Positions 8,414 to 17,214 of a stretch of 64,000 nt of DNA are shown here, piece after piece (position 1 is the stretch's first letter; every line of letters begins with the position of its first letter). The notes below the pieces were generated by a model, which saw only the letters and a list, made by a program, of their open reading frames with translations, ran no database searches and was not told the DNA's origin. Made by a program: the position numbers and the translations under genes. Source of the stretch: Mesobacillus sp. AQ2 (lineage in GTDB: Bacteria; Bacillota; Bacilli; Bacillales; Cytobacillaceae); assembly GCF_030122805.1 (NCBI RefSeq), contig NZ_CP126080.1, positions 2,609,001 through 2,673,000 of the forward strand. The letters are read 5' to 3'.

Positions 8414-10036
8414 TTACTTCTTATCGGCCCACTTCAATTCCAGATATCCTACTGGGTGGCGCACAACACCAGTTACAGCTTCGTTTTGAAGATATACCTG
8501 ATTGTAAAAATGAACAGTGAAGATTGGAGCTTCTTCAAAAAGAATCTTTTCAGCTTCGTACATTAATTCAAAACGTTTCGTTTCATCAGATTCGTTCTTC
8601 GCTTTTTGAATCAATTCATCATACTTCGGATTTCCCCAGCCCGTACGGTTCATGGAGTGTCCAGTCTGGAAGTTTTCCAGGAAGTTGATTGGATCTGCAT
8701 AGTCAGCTAGGAATGAGCTTCGTGAAAGCTGGTGCTTCAGTGCTTTCTGGTCTTCTGCGAAAACATTCCATTCCATGTTCGCTAGCTTGACTTCCACTCC
8801 CAAATTTTCCTTGAACATTTGCTGCAATGCCTCTGCGATCTTTTTATGAGTATCGTCTGTGCTATAAGTCAGGGTAACGTCTGGAAGTTCAGAATATCCT
8901 TCTTCTTCCATACCCTTTTCTAGCAATGCTTTAGCTTCTTCAATGTCTGTCTTGTTAAAATCTCCATTTACTTCACGGAAATCTTTGCCTGATGGATCTT
9001 GGAATCCTGGAGATACAAAACCATAAGCTGCTTCTTCTTTGTTCTTTGTTACAAAATCAACAATTTTTTGCTGGTCCACAGCAAGTGCAAACGCTTTACG
9101 GATATTCACGTTTTGGAATGGTTCCTTCGTAACGTTGAAGCGGTAGAAGTAATCTCCTGCCTGGTCTTCAACCTGGACCTTTCCTTCTTTAAACAGCTTT
9201 TCGCTCAGTTCAGCAGGTACGTCTGAGACGTCAAGGTCCCCTGCCTGATACATTTGATATTCAGTATTTGTGTCATCAACAATCGCCCATTCAACACGGT
9301 CAAGTTTAACGTTTTCTGCATCCCAGTACTGGTCATTCTTTTCCATGACGAATTTCGTATCATGTTCCCAACTTGCCAGATTGAAAGGTCCATTGCCTAC
9401 AAATGACTCCGCTTCTGCGAACCATTTTGGATTTTCCTTCGCAACTTTTTCATTCACCGGGAAGAAAGCCGGGTTAGCAATTACACTAAGAAAGTATGCC
9501 TGTGGACTTGTCAAAGTAACTTCGAACGTCTTTTCGTCAACAGCCTTTACTTTGACATCTTCAGCAGGCCCCTTGCCACTGTTGAAATCTTCTCCGCCTT
9601 CGATAAAATAACCCAGGAATGCTGCAGATGAACCAGTCGCAGGATCAAGCAGACGTTTCCAGGCAAATACGAAATCATTTGCTGTTACATCATCACCATT
9701 AGACCATTTTGCATCTTTACGGATATGGAATGTGTATGTTTTTCCATCTTCAGATACATCCCACTTTTCTGCCGTCGCAGCTTCTGGCTGATGTTCTTTG
9801 CCAAGTCGTGTCAGGCCTTCCATCAGGTTGTTCAACGAATTCCATGATGCGGAATCGAAACCGATTGGCGGATCAAACGATGTAGGCTCCTGGCCGTTAT
9901 TCAGGTGAAGTACCTTTTCGCCGCCTTTTTCGCCACTGTCTTTTTCTGTTTCTTTGCCAGCTTCATTATTGGCGGTACATGCCGCCATCGTGAACACAAG
10001 CAATGCTGCCATTAACATTGTTAAGATCTTTTTCAC
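8414..10036 (-). CDS. dppE: DppE, peptide-binding lipoprotein of the dipeptide ABC transporter
   Basis: This 540-residue solute-binding protein of the OppA/DppE family (SBP_bac_5) captures peptides outside the membrane and delivers them to DppBC. It has a lipoprotein signal peptide, with lipobox TMAAC giving a lipidated Cys20, followed by a flexible Glu/Lys/Gly linker. The family motif WSNGDDVTANDFVFAWKRLL is present near residue 110. The start is a GTG at 10036, set by AAGGGGGAG. It lies 59 nt after dppD. B. subtilis DppE carries murein tripeptides and haem precursors as well as dipeptides; the same range here is an inference. Confidence 0.93.
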   Translation of the reverse strand: MKKILTMLMAALLVFTMAACTANNEAGKETEKDSGEKGGEKVLHLNNGQEPTSFDPPIGFDSASWNSLNNLMEGLTRLGKEHQPEAATAEKWDVSEDGKTYTFHIRKDAKWSNGDDVTANDFVFAWKRLLDPATGSSAAFLGYFIEGGEDFNSGKGPAEDVKVKAVDEKTFEVTLTSPQAYFLSVIANPAFFPVNEKVAKENPKWFAEAESFVGNGPFNLASWEHDTKFVMEKNDQYWDAENVKLDRVEWAIVDDTNTEYQMYQAGDLDVSDVPAELSEKLFKEGKVQVEDQAGDYFYRFNVTKEPFQNVNIRKAFALAVDQQKIVDFVTKNKEEAAYGFVSPGFQDPSGKDFREVNGDFNKTDIEEAKALLEKGMEEEGYSELPDVTLTYSTDDTHKKIAEALQQMFKENLGVEVKLANMEWNVFAEDQKALKHQLSRSSFLADYADPINFLENFQTGHSMNRTGWGNPKYDELIQKAKNESDETKRFELMYEAEKILFEEAPIFTVHFYNQVYLQNEAVTGVVRHPVGYLELKWADKK

Positions 10037-10095
10037 TTTGTCTCCCCCTTAAGTTGAACTTCTTTTATATCAAAAGGCAAAAGCCTGTTTGACCA

Positions 10096-11091
10096 TTATT
10101 TGTTTGCGAGCAGCTTTTGGGCACGCTCATCCTGAAGCCAGCAATCTACTGCATGGCTATCCGAAAGGCTGGTCTGATCAGGATATACTCTGTCACATAC
10201 TGACATCGCATATGGGCATCTTGCTGTGAACGGGCATCCCACAGGCGGAGAAAACAAATCTGGCGGTGTACCTCCAATTGGAATCAATTCCTCTCCTTCT
10301 ACATCCAAACGGGGTACAGAGTTCAATAACCCTTTAGTATACGGGTGCTGTGGATTATAGAAGATTTCTCTTCTGGTACCTGTTTCAACGATCTTGCCGG
10401 CATACATGACAGCAATCCGGTCAGCCACTTGAGCCACTACACCAAGATCATGGGTAATCAAGATAATTGATACGCCTGTCTTTTTCTGAATATCCCTGAA
10501 TAATTCCAGGATTTGCGCCTGGATGGTCACATCAAGTGCGGTTGTAGGCTCATCCGCAATCAAAACCTCTGGCTGACATACTAGCGCCATCGCGATAACG
10601 ATCCTTTGCCTCATGCCTCCACTGAATTGATGCGGGTATTGTTTTAACCGGACATGCGGACTGGGGATCCCGACAAGGGACAGCATATCAACCGCTACTT
10701 TTTTCGCCTGCTCTTTGGTCAGCTTCATATGCTGCAGGATTCCTTCAGTAAGCTGGTCGCCAATCGTCAAGGTTGGATTCAGTGCCGTCATCGGATCCTG
10801 GAAAATCATCGAAATATCCGATCCGCGTATTTTTCGCATTTCTGAATCTTTCAATTTTGACAGGTCTTTCCCTTTAAAAAGAATCGACCCTCCATCAAAC
10901 TTCCCTGGCGGTTCTGGGATCAGTCTCATGATGCTTTGCGAAGTTACGCTTTTACCGCATCCAGATTCTCCAACGATAGCCAGGGTTTCTCCCCTATGTA
11001 AATCAAAAGTGACACCGCGGACGGCTTTTACCTCGCCCCCATATGTCTTGAATGAAACATGAAGGTCATTTACTTCAAGTACTTTTTCCAT
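10096..11091 (-). CDS. dppD: DppD, dipeptide ABC transporter ATP-binding protein
   Basis: This 331-residue ABC ATPase drives peptide uptake. It shows Walker A GESGCGKS, the signature FSGGMRQRIVIAMAL, Walker B EVLIADEPTTALD, the switch His in LITHDLG, and the C-terminal oligopeptide-transporter extension with a Cys cluster (CPFTARCPYAMSVC) that I associate with an Fe-S site in some Dpp/Opp ATPases. It begins 5 nt after the dppC stop. Paired with YkfD it would form the usual heterodimer of this transporter class. Confidence 0.93.
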   Translation of the reverse strand: MEKVLEVNDLHVSFKTYGGEVKAVRGVTFDLHRGETLAIVGESGCGKSVTSQSIMRLIPEPPGKFDGGSILFKGKDLSKLKDSEMRKIRGSDISMIFQDPMTALNPTLTIGDQLTEGILQHMKLTKEQAKKVAVDMLSLVGIPSPHVRLKQYPHQFSGGMRQRIVIAMALVCQPEVLIADEPTTALDVTIQAQILELFRDIQKKTGVSIILITHDLGVVAQVADRIAVMYAGKIVETGTRREIFYNPQHPYTKGLLNSVPRLDVEGEELIPIGGTPPDLFSPPVGCPFTARCPYAMSVCDRVYPDQTSLSDSHAVDCWLQDERAQKLLANK

Positions 11092-11096
11092 GGTGC

Positions 11097-12053
11097 TTAC
11101 CTCCTTAGCTTCGGATCAAGTGCATCCTGAAGCCCATCACCTAACACATTAAACGAGAACATCGTCAAAGAGATGAAGAATGCCGGGAAAAACAGCCTCC
11201 ACCAATCACCCGATAATATGACCGGCAAAGCATCGCTGGCCATTGAACCCCAGCTCGCCAGCGGTGCCTGGATTCCAAGACCAAGGAAGCTAAGGAATGC
11301 TTCAGCAAAGATTGCCGATGGAACGGAAAGGGTGATTTGAACGATGATCGGTCCCATCGTATTGGGAAGAAGATTTTTGCGGATGATCCGCCCTGCTTTT
11401 GTACCGAATGTCTTAGACGCTAAAACGTATTCATAATTCTTGATTTGCAGGACCTGACCGCGGACAATCCTCGCCATTCCTATCCATCCTGTTATCGTCA
11501 AAGCAAATATGATCGTAGCCAGGCTTGGTCCCATCACAACGCTGATTAGAATCACCACCAGCAAATACGGCAGTCCATAAAGTACTTCAATGACCCTCAT
11601 CATGTAATGGTCTGTCCTGCCGCCCTTATAGCCAGCAATACCGCCATAGATGACGCCAATGACAAAATCAATCAAAGCCGCTGCGATGCCGACGAACAAG
11701 GATATTCGTGCCCCGTACCAAGTACGTGTGAATACATCGCGACCCAGCTCATCAGTACCAAACCAATGTTCACTGGATGGCGGGAGGTTCTGGTTGATTA
11801 AATCCTGATGGTCGACTGTATGTGGTGAAATGAGTGGCCCGAAAATAGCCATAAAGGTCAAACCTGATAAGCAAAACAATCCCATCATTGCCAGTTTATT
11901 TTTCAGGAGGCCTCTCCAGGCATCCTGCCAATACGAGAGACTGGGCCTGACAACAGCTTCTGCTTCTGAGTCACTCTTTTCTATAGGAACAAACCAGTCA
12001 TCGGGAATCGACGAATTTGTCTGATGTTCCTGATGTTTTCGCAGAGCCATCAT
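11097..12053 (-). CDS. dppC: DppC, dipeptide ABC transporter permease
   Basis: This 318-residue membrane permease has a soluble N-terminal tail of about 50 residues, a first membrane helix near 55-75 (MMGLFCLSGLTFMAIFGPLI), and four to five further helices carrying the binding-protein-dependent transport domain. The EAA loop is visible as EAFLSFLGLGIQAPLASWG. The extracytoplasmic GTDELGRDVFTRTWYGAR motif is typical of DppC/OppC. The ATG overlaps the dppB stop (ATGA), so translation is coupled. It pairs with DppB to form the channel. Confidence 0.93.
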   Translation of the reverse strand: MMALRKHQEHQTNSSIPDDWFVPIEKSDSEAEAVVRPSLSYWQDAWRGLLKNKLAMMGLFCLSGLTFMAIFGPLISPHTVDHQDLINQNLPPSSEHWFGTDELGRDVFTRTWYGARISLFVGIAAALIDFVIGVIYGGIAGYKGGRTDHYMMRVIEVLYGLPYLLVVILISVVMGPSLATIIFALTITGWIGMARIVRGQVLQIKNYEYVLASKTFGTKAGRIIRKNLLPNTMGPIIVQITLSVPSAIFAEAFLSFLGLGIQAPLASWGSMASDALPVILSGDWWRLFFPAFFISLTMFSFNVLGDGLQDALDPKLRR

Positions 12054-12982
12054 TTCCCCTCCTTTTTATGAAGTTTGATTCTCGGATCCAGGAATCCGTA
12101 TGCCAGGTCAACCAGGAAAAGCATCACGATCAGCACAGTACTGTAAAAAATCGTGGTTCCCATAATGACAGGATAGTCACGCTGGTTGATGCTCTCGACA
12201 AAGTACTTGCCCATGCCCGGAATCGCAAAGATTTTTTCGATTACGAAGGTACCTGTCAAAATGCTTGCCGCCAGGGATCCCAAAATGGTTACTACCGGAA
12301 GCAAAGCATTTTTCAACGCATGTTTGAACACAATTTTTACAGGGGAAAGCCCTTTTGCTTTCGCTGTCCTGATATAATCCTGTGTCAAAACCTCCAGCAT
12401 GCTCGCCCTCGTCAAACGGGCGATGATGGCCATTGGTCCGGTCGCAAGTGCCAATGTAGGCAGGATCATATGCTTCGGGCTGGTCCAAGTGGCGACGGGC
12501 AAGATTTGCCAGGTCACGGCAAGCTGCTGGATCAAAAGCGTGGCCATCACAAAGTTAGGGACGGAGATCCCGACCACCGCAATGGTCATTGCAAGATAAT
12601 CGATAATGCCGTTATGCCGCAGGGCTGCGATGATTCCCAACAGAATTCCTGAGAAGATTGCCACAATGAGCGTGACCATTCCCAGTTCAAACGAAACCGG
12701 AAATCCTCGGCCCAGCATTTCGTTCACGGTTTGGGAGGATTTTTTAATAGACGGTCCGAAATCGAAAGTAACAACTGACTTTAAATACAAGAAATATTGA
12801 ACATAAAGCGGTTCATCCAAATGGTAAAAACTTTCGAGGTTTTTTTGTACAGCCTCGCTTGTCGCCCGCTCCTCGTTAAAAGGCGAACCAGGTATAGTGT
12901 GCATCAAGAAAAAGGTCAGTGTAATGATGACCAATAAAGTCAACGCCATCGAGCCCAGCCGTTTGATTATGTATTGCAGCAT
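12050..12982 (-). CDS. dppB: DppB, dipeptide ABC transporter permease
   Basis: This 310-residue permease starts with the N-terminal signature of the DppB/OppB group (YIIKRLGSMALTLLVIITL), a first membrane helix, and about five further helices. The EAA-like loop reads YIRTAKAKGLSPVKIVFKH, and the C-terminal FLDPRIKL motif is typical. It overlaps dppC by 4 bp and lies 89 nt after dppA. Confidence 0.93.
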   Translation of the reverse strand: MLQYIIKRLGSMALTLLVIITLTFFLMHTIPGSPFNEERATSEAVQKNLESFYHLDEPLYVQYFLYLKSVVTFDFGPSIKKSSQTVNEMLGRGFPVSFELGMVTLIVAIFSGILLGIIAALRHNGIIDYLAMTIAVVGISVPNFVMATLLIQQLAVTWQILPVATWTSPKHMILPTLALATGPMAIIARLTRASMLEVLTQDYIRTAKAKGLSPVKIVFKHALKNALLPVVTILGSLAASILTGTFVIEKIFAIPGMGKYFVESINQRDYPVIMGTTIFYSTVLIVMLFLVDLAYGFLDPRIKLHKKEGK

Positions 12983-13071
12983 TAACTCACTTCCTTATCA
13001 TGTCTTCATGTCAGCAGATGTCTTTGACGGTCTTAATGAAAGCTCAGGCATCAAGATAGCTAAAACACTGC

Positions 13072-13896
13072 TTACGAAAAAGTTGTTCTCATGGCTAACT
13101 CTGTCATCACAAGCATAGCTTGATAGGCTTCTAGAATATCCTTTGCCTGAAAACGGACAATGGTCGTTCCCACTTCTATTTCCGTTCCCGGCATCAGATT
13201 AGCCCACTCTGCCTGCCCATAGTTAGCGAATTGGATTCTCAGGACCGGATTATCCGGCGGAGTAAGCGGTTTCACTTTGTCGCTGTTTTTAATAGCTTGT
13301 TCTGTCTTCTCGGCAATAAGTTCCCCAGCTTTGATAGGTGTTAACGATTTTGCCGCAGATCTCGAAATTGACTCCTTAACAACCGCAGTGGTGATATTTG
13401 GAATCAATGCTTCTGCTTCTCTTGCTGCTCCATCATCTCCAGCCACCATGATAACTGGTACCCCAAAATAACCTGCTACATATGCATTAAATCCGAGTTC
13501 CCCAATTTGAACATCGTTGATCCACATATTGCGGACACCAAATATCATGGAATGCGACATTACGCCACTCATTGAAGCTCTGGCATGATAGCCGACAAAC
13601 ACTGCTCCTTTAAAACTGTCATCCAATCCCTGGACCATCGAGAAGGGCTTCACATCACCGGTTATCAACTGGGTATCAGGGTGAAGATCTTCAATCAGCA
13701 GATTATTCATTTTAGAATGGCTGTCATTGACGATGACTTCCTCACATCCGGTTTCAAAAGCCTTAGTGATCACATAGTTCGCTTCCTGGGTCATGATTTT
13801 CCGGCTACGTTCGTAATTATGTTTAGATGAATCCACATGGGTATGGTCTACCAATCCGGTGATCCCTTCCATGTCCACTGATATGTACAATTTCAT
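13072..13896 (-). CDS. dppA: DppA, D-aminopeptidase (family M55), first gene of the operon
   Basis: This 274-residue zinc peptidase removes N-terminal D-amino acids from small peptides such as D-Ala-D-Ala. With the ATG at 13896 the metal ligands are Asp8, Glu10, His60, His104 and Glu133, exactly the positions I recall for B. subtilis DppA, which is also 274 residues long. An in-frame TTG two codons upstream is therefore not used. The protein has no signal peptide and forms a cytoplasmic ring in the known homologue. It heads the operon behind a promoter overlapped by a candidate CodY site. Confidence 0.95.
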   Translation of the reverse strand: MKLYISVDMEGITGLVDHTHVDSSKHNYERSRKIMTQEANYVITKAFETGCEEVIVNDSHSKMNNLLIEDLHPDTQLITGDVKPFSMVQGLDDSFKGAVFVGYHARASMSGVMSHSMIFGVRNMWINDVQIGELGFNAYVAGYFGVPVIMVAGDDGAAREAEALIPNITTAVVKESISRSAAKSLTPIKAGELIAEKTEQAIKNSDKVKPLTPPDNPVLRIQFANYGQAEWANLMPGTEIEVGTTIVRFQAKDILEAYQAMLVMTELAMRTTFS

Positions 13897-13922
13897 TTTC
13901 AACCAACTTTCTATAAATAAAT

Positions 13923-13937
13923 AATTATCTTAAAATT
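13923..13937. promoter_or_regulatory. Candidate CodY box on the dppA promoter
   Basis: AATTATCTTAAAATT differs from the CodY consensus AATTTTCWGAAAATT at 2 of 15 positions and overlaps the downstream edge of the -10 box. B. subtilis dpp is a classical CodY target, so repression in rich medium is expected. A weaker match (4 mismatches) lies at 13978-13992. Confidence 0.7.
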
Positions 13938-13963
13938 ATAAATAATAAATCTACCAACCGCAA
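13935..13963 (-). promoter_or_regulatory. SigA-type promoter of the dpp-ykf operon
   Basis: Read on the minus strand, TTGCGG (13963-13958) is followed after 17 bp by a perfect TATAAT (13940-13935), about 40 bp before the dppA start. Confidence 0.7.
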
Positions 13964-14164
13964 CCTTTTCTCCTATAAATTTCTGCAATTACTAAGAAAT
14001 AGGAGTATTGTCACTAAAAGTAAATATGGGTAAAAAACTATTTGTGCAATAATAATTTTTGGGTGTCTAGTTTATTTAATCTGGATAGAAACTGAATAGT
14101 TAATTAATATTTTATGATGCATGTGAATACGAAACAGCTTTTTCAAGATAATGGTATTCAGGAA

Positions 14165-14192
14165 TAAAAAGGAGCGCCAGAAATGGCACTCC
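14165..14192 (-). terminator. Terminator of the Nudix gene
   Basis: GGAGtGCCA-tttc-TGGCgCTCC on the minus strand is followed by five T. It touches the stop codon of the gene. Confidence 0.85.
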
Positions 14193-14821
14193 TAATCTCT
14201 AATATTTTCTTGTTCCATCAGTTCAAGGAAATGAGTCAGTACCCGTGCTGTCAATCCCCAGATCACCTTGCCATTCACCCTATAAAAATATTCATCCATT
14301 GATCTGGTCTGCCAGTTGTAATTCTCTCCACCGATAATCAAGTCAAACGGAAATCCATCCTCTGGTTCGACCTGGAAATTAATTTTATATGTAGCCGGCT
14401 GATTCTTTTTGAAAAATGCCAGGGGAACAGTGAAGACCTCACCTACCTCGGCTTCACTCGGCTTGATTGACTCTGGGTTATTTATCGTTCCAACAAACGG
14501 GTAGATGATGGTACCAAAAGCTGACACCATAAAATCCAATGGAATCATATTTGTGATCTCACTCTCTTTAATACCCAGTTCCTCTGACGTTTCCCTTGCA
14601 GCAGCTACTCTTGGTTCCTCTCCCTTTTCAATCCTGCCGCCGGGAAAACAAACCTCGCCAGGCTGCCTTCTAAGTGTAAGTGCCCGTACTTCAAACAAGA
14701 TATGAACCTCATTATTGACCTCCACCAACGGCAGCAGCACAGCAAATTTCATAAATTGTTCATGTCCCAATATTGAGGGTGTACGCCCCAATAAAGCTTC
14801 TGATATTTGTTGAATTTTCAT
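14192..14821 (-). CDS. Nudix hydrolase, probable CoA pyrophosphatase
   Basis: This 209-residue protein has a full Nudix box in which Glu-rich residues bind Mg2+: GGRIEKGEEPRVAAARE followed by TSEELGI. Directly before it, LTLRRQPGEVCFPGG resembles the extra motif of CoA-cleaving Nudix enzymes (NudL/PCD1 group). It would hydrolyse CoA or acyl-CoA to phosphopantetheine and 3',5'-ADP. It is a single gene between the dpp promoter region and a tandem-repeat array. The CoA specificity rests on that motif alone; another NDP-X substrate is possible. Confidence 0.85.
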   Translation of the reverse strand: MKIQQISEALLGRTPSILGHEQFMKFAVLLPLVEVNNEVHILFEVRALTLRRQPGEVCFPGGRIEKGEEPRVAAARETSEELGIKESEITNMIPLDFMVSAFGTIIYPFVGTINNPESIKPSEAEVGEVFTVPLAFFKKNQPATYKINFQVEPEDGFPFDLIIGGENYNWQTRSMDEYFYRVNGKVIWGLTARVLTHFLELMEQENIRD

Positions 14822-15060
14822 TATTGGACATCCACTCTCCCCGTATAAGTATATGTCTTTATTGTATTATGAAAAACCATTGAAAATAAAGGAAACGGCT
14901 CTTGATATTTTACAGAGTAAAAATAATCTAAGAAGAGTTTTTAAAAATCCTGAGTAAACAAGGTTGTTGCCAAAAATCACTTAAAACTATTTCATCCGAT
15001 ACACATTTATCCTTATTGGCGAATCCAATATCCTTAATCAAAATGTTTCCATTGATAAAA
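14822..15060. other. Non-coding stretch leading into the 52-bp array
   Basis: AT-rich sequence with no gene. It includes the short promoter region of the Nudix gene and decayed repeat-like fragments, for example TTATTGGCGAATCCAATA near 15013, that look like the worn edge of the adjacent array. Confidence 0.5.
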
Positions 15061-15975
15061 TCATTTAATAGAAAATAAAGCGCAAAAAGCTTCATTGGTG
15101 ATTTGAATCTTTATATACCGGATAAACATGTCACTAATAAGATCTATTGGTGACTCTAATCTTAACATAATGGAAAAAAAGGTCTCCAAACAAGCTCCAT
15201 TGGCGACATAAAACTCCACTTACTGGAAAAACAGGGGCACCAATAACCTTTATTGGTAACTCGAATCTCCATTTACTGGTAAAACAAGTCACCAATAACC
15301 TCCATTGGTGACCGAAATCTCCACTTACTGGAAAACCAGGTCACCAATAACCTCTATTGGTAACTCAAATCTCCACTTACTGGGAAAACTAGTCACCAAT
15401 AACCTCCATTGGCGACTCTAATCTCCACTTACTGGAAAATCAAGTCACCAATATCCCTCATTGGCGACTCCAATCTCCACTTACTGGAAAATCAAGTCAC
15501 CAATAACCTCCATTGGTAACTCAAATCTTCACTTACTGGAAAATCAGGTCACCAATAACCTCTATTGGCAACTCAAATCTCCACTTACTGGGAAAACTAG
15601 TCACCAATAACCTCCATTGGCGACTCTAATCTCCACTTACTGGTAAAACAGATCACCAATAATCTCCATTGGCGACTCTAATCTCCACTTACTGGAAAAT
15701 CAAGTCACCAATATCCCTCATTGGCGACTCCAATCTCCACTTACTGGAAAATCAAGTCACCAATAACCTCTATTGGTAACTCAAATCTCCACTTACTGGG
15801 AAAACTAGTCACCAATAACCTCCATTGGCGACTCTAATCTCCACTTACTGGTAAAACAGATCACCAATAATCTCCATTGGCGACTCTAATCTCCACTTAC
15901 TGGAAAATCAAGTCACCAATATCCCTCATTGGCGACTCCAATCTCCACTTACTGGAAAATCAAGTCACCAATAAG
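15061..15975. repeat. Tandem array 1: about 17 units of 52 bp with an internal dyad
   Basis: The ATTGG element recurs at 15094, 15146, 15199, 15252, 15304, 15356, 15408 and then every 52 bp to 15928. Each unit carries CACCAAT, a 7-nt centre and ATTGG; in the best copies this is a 9-bp dyad (GTCACCAAT...ATTGGTGAC). The unit continues with ATCTCCACTTACTGGAAAA. Units to the left are divergent, those to the right nearly identical. The variant TGGGAAAACTAG recurs at 15381, 15589 and 15797, exactly 208 bp (4 units) apart, a higher-order repeat. The period is not a multiple of 3 and no long frame exists, so it is non-coding. Confidence 0.95.
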
Positions 15976-16011
15976 ATGTCTATTATACAAACCACTGGTT
16001 CCGCCTCTAGC

Positions 16012-16044
16012 AAAGCAAAAGACAGCGACAAATTTGCCGCTGCC
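16012..16044 (-). terminator. Probable terminator of the 48-residue membrane protein gene
   Basis: On the minus strand GGCAGCG and CGCTGTC flank an AAATTT-containing loop and are followed by TTTTGCTTT. Confidence 0.55.
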
Positions 16045-16057
16045 CTTAATTCGATAA

Positions 16058-16204
16058 TCAACCTGTTGATCGTCCTTTGATTGCTTTGTATGCAATCAAT
16101 ATGATGCCAATTACGAGGAGGATGTGGATAATTCCGCCGGCTACCTTAAAAACCAGCCCCAGCACCCAGAGTACCAGCAATATTGCTGCAATTGTCCATA
16201 ACAT
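16058..16204 (-). CDS. Small membrane protein of the lmo0937 type
   Basis: This is a 48-residue, almost wholly hydrophobic protein starting MLWTIAAILLVLWVLG and ending in a short basic tail (YKAIKGRSTG). It has two membrane helices with a central Lys/Gly turn (FKVAGGIIHILL). This is the pattern of the widespread lmo0937/DUF5670 family, often linked to stress response and of unknown role. The ATG at 16204 follows AAGGAG by about 10 nt. It sits alone between array 1 and the HAD phosphatase. Confidence 0.85.
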   Translation of the reverse strand: MLWTIAAILLVLWVLGLVFKVAGGIIHILLVIGIILIAYKAIKGRSTG

Positions 16205-16365
16205 TGGCAAACATCTCCTTCCCTGTTGTTGTCTTGGTTAAAGTTTACCCTTTTGAAATTTTTATTAAACAAGCTGCCCTCTAACTGGAGACATGATAAA
16301 TATTTGATAACATATGTGTCGTTGTGTAAAACTTAAACTATTCATTCATGACAGGAGAAATTCAC

Positions 16366-17154
16366 ATGGGACCATACAAGATTTTATTTTTGGATATAGA
16401 CGGAACAATCTTAACGCCTGATGACACGATTGAGAATTCTACAAGGGCAGCTATTAAGGAAATGAAAAAACAAAATATTGAGGTGGTATTGGCTACAGGA
16501 CGCCCGCTCCACGAAATATCGGATCTTGCAGAGGAACTTCAGATTACCTCTTTTATCGGATATAACGGTGCGCTCGGCATATATGAAGGAGAAACCATTT
16601 TTGCAGAACCTATGAAATCTGAGGATGTAAGATACATCCTGGACATTGCCGATGATAATGATCATGAGGTGGTCTGTTATTCGAATTCAAAAAATTACTT
16701 TACCAGCCTAGAGCCGGATGCGGTCCAAGCCTTTCAAAAACATTTTCATTTGCGCCAGAATGATATTTTTACTGAGGATGCCATTGAAGATGTTCTTGGA
16801 ATGACAATCATCACAGCGGGAAACAAAGATTACTCCCTTTACCAGTTCAATGATGGAATCCATTTATCCCAAGTGAACGTTGAGGGCATGCAACACTGTT
16901 TCGATGTCATTCGCGATCAAGTTAATAAGGGAATTGGCGTGGAATTTCTTTTGAAAAAGCTTGGTATAAAACGTGAGGAATCGATTGCTTTTGGAGATGG
17001 TATGAATGATAAGGAAATGGTGGCCTTTGCAGGAGAAGGATTTGCGATGGGCAATGCACACCCTGATTTGTTTCAGCATGCCAAACATAAAACCACTTCT
17101 GTCACCAATTCAGGAATATATAACGGATTAAAGTCACTTGGGTTAATCGAATAA
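16366..17154 (+). CDS. Cof-type HAD-superfamily phosphatase
   Basis: This 262-residue protein has all HAD motifs: nucleophile Asp10 and acid Asp12 (FLDIDGT), motif II VVLATGRP, and motif IV GDGMNDKEM. The large C2 cap between them is typical of Cof-like sugar-phosphate or nucleotide phosphatases. I choose the ATG at 16366 because AGGAG lies 8 nt before it; the earlier in-frame ATG at 16348 overlaps that site. It resembles B. subtilis YkrA-type proteins. The substrate cannot be told from sequence. Confidence 0.88.
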   Translation: MGPYKILFLDIDGTILTPDDTIENSTRAAIKEMKKQNIEVVLATGRPLHEISDLAEELQITSFIGYNGALGIYEGETIFAEPMKSEDVRYILDIADDNDHEVVCYSNSKNYFTSLEPDAVQAFQKHFHLRQNDIFTEDAIEDVLGMTIITAGNKDYSLYQFNDGIHLSQVNVEGMQHCFDVIRDQVNKGIGVEFLLKKLGIKREESIAFGDGMNDKEMVAFAGEGFAMGNAHPDLFQHAKHKTTSVTNSGIYNGLKSLGLIE

Positions 17155-17182
17155 TAGCCACAAATACAGACCCGCAATATAA

Positions 17183-17214
17183 AAAAGGAACCTCAAGTTA
17201 GAGGCTCCTTTTGT
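17183..17214. terminator. Bidirectional terminator between the HAD and FNT genes
   Basis: AAAGGAaCCTC-aagtta-GAGGcTCCTTTT works in both directions, with A6 on the left and T4 on the right. It serves the convergent genes. Confidence 0.8.

Noticed and set aside
12017..12652. Long plus-strand frame of 211 codons opposite dppB
   Set aside because: It is an antisense shadow of dppB with no start signal or recognisable domain.
13978..13992. Second CodY box upstream of dppA
   Set aside because: Four mismatches of 15 are too many in such AT-rich DNA to claim a site.
15061..15975. CRISPR array
   Set aside because: Every unit is similar along its whole 52 bp; there are no unique spacers and no cas genes nearby.
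16123..16131. DnaA box (TGTGGATAA), possible origin
   Set aside because: It is a single box inside a coding sequence; another isolated one is at 38470. There is no cluster, AT-rich unwinding element or dnaA gene.
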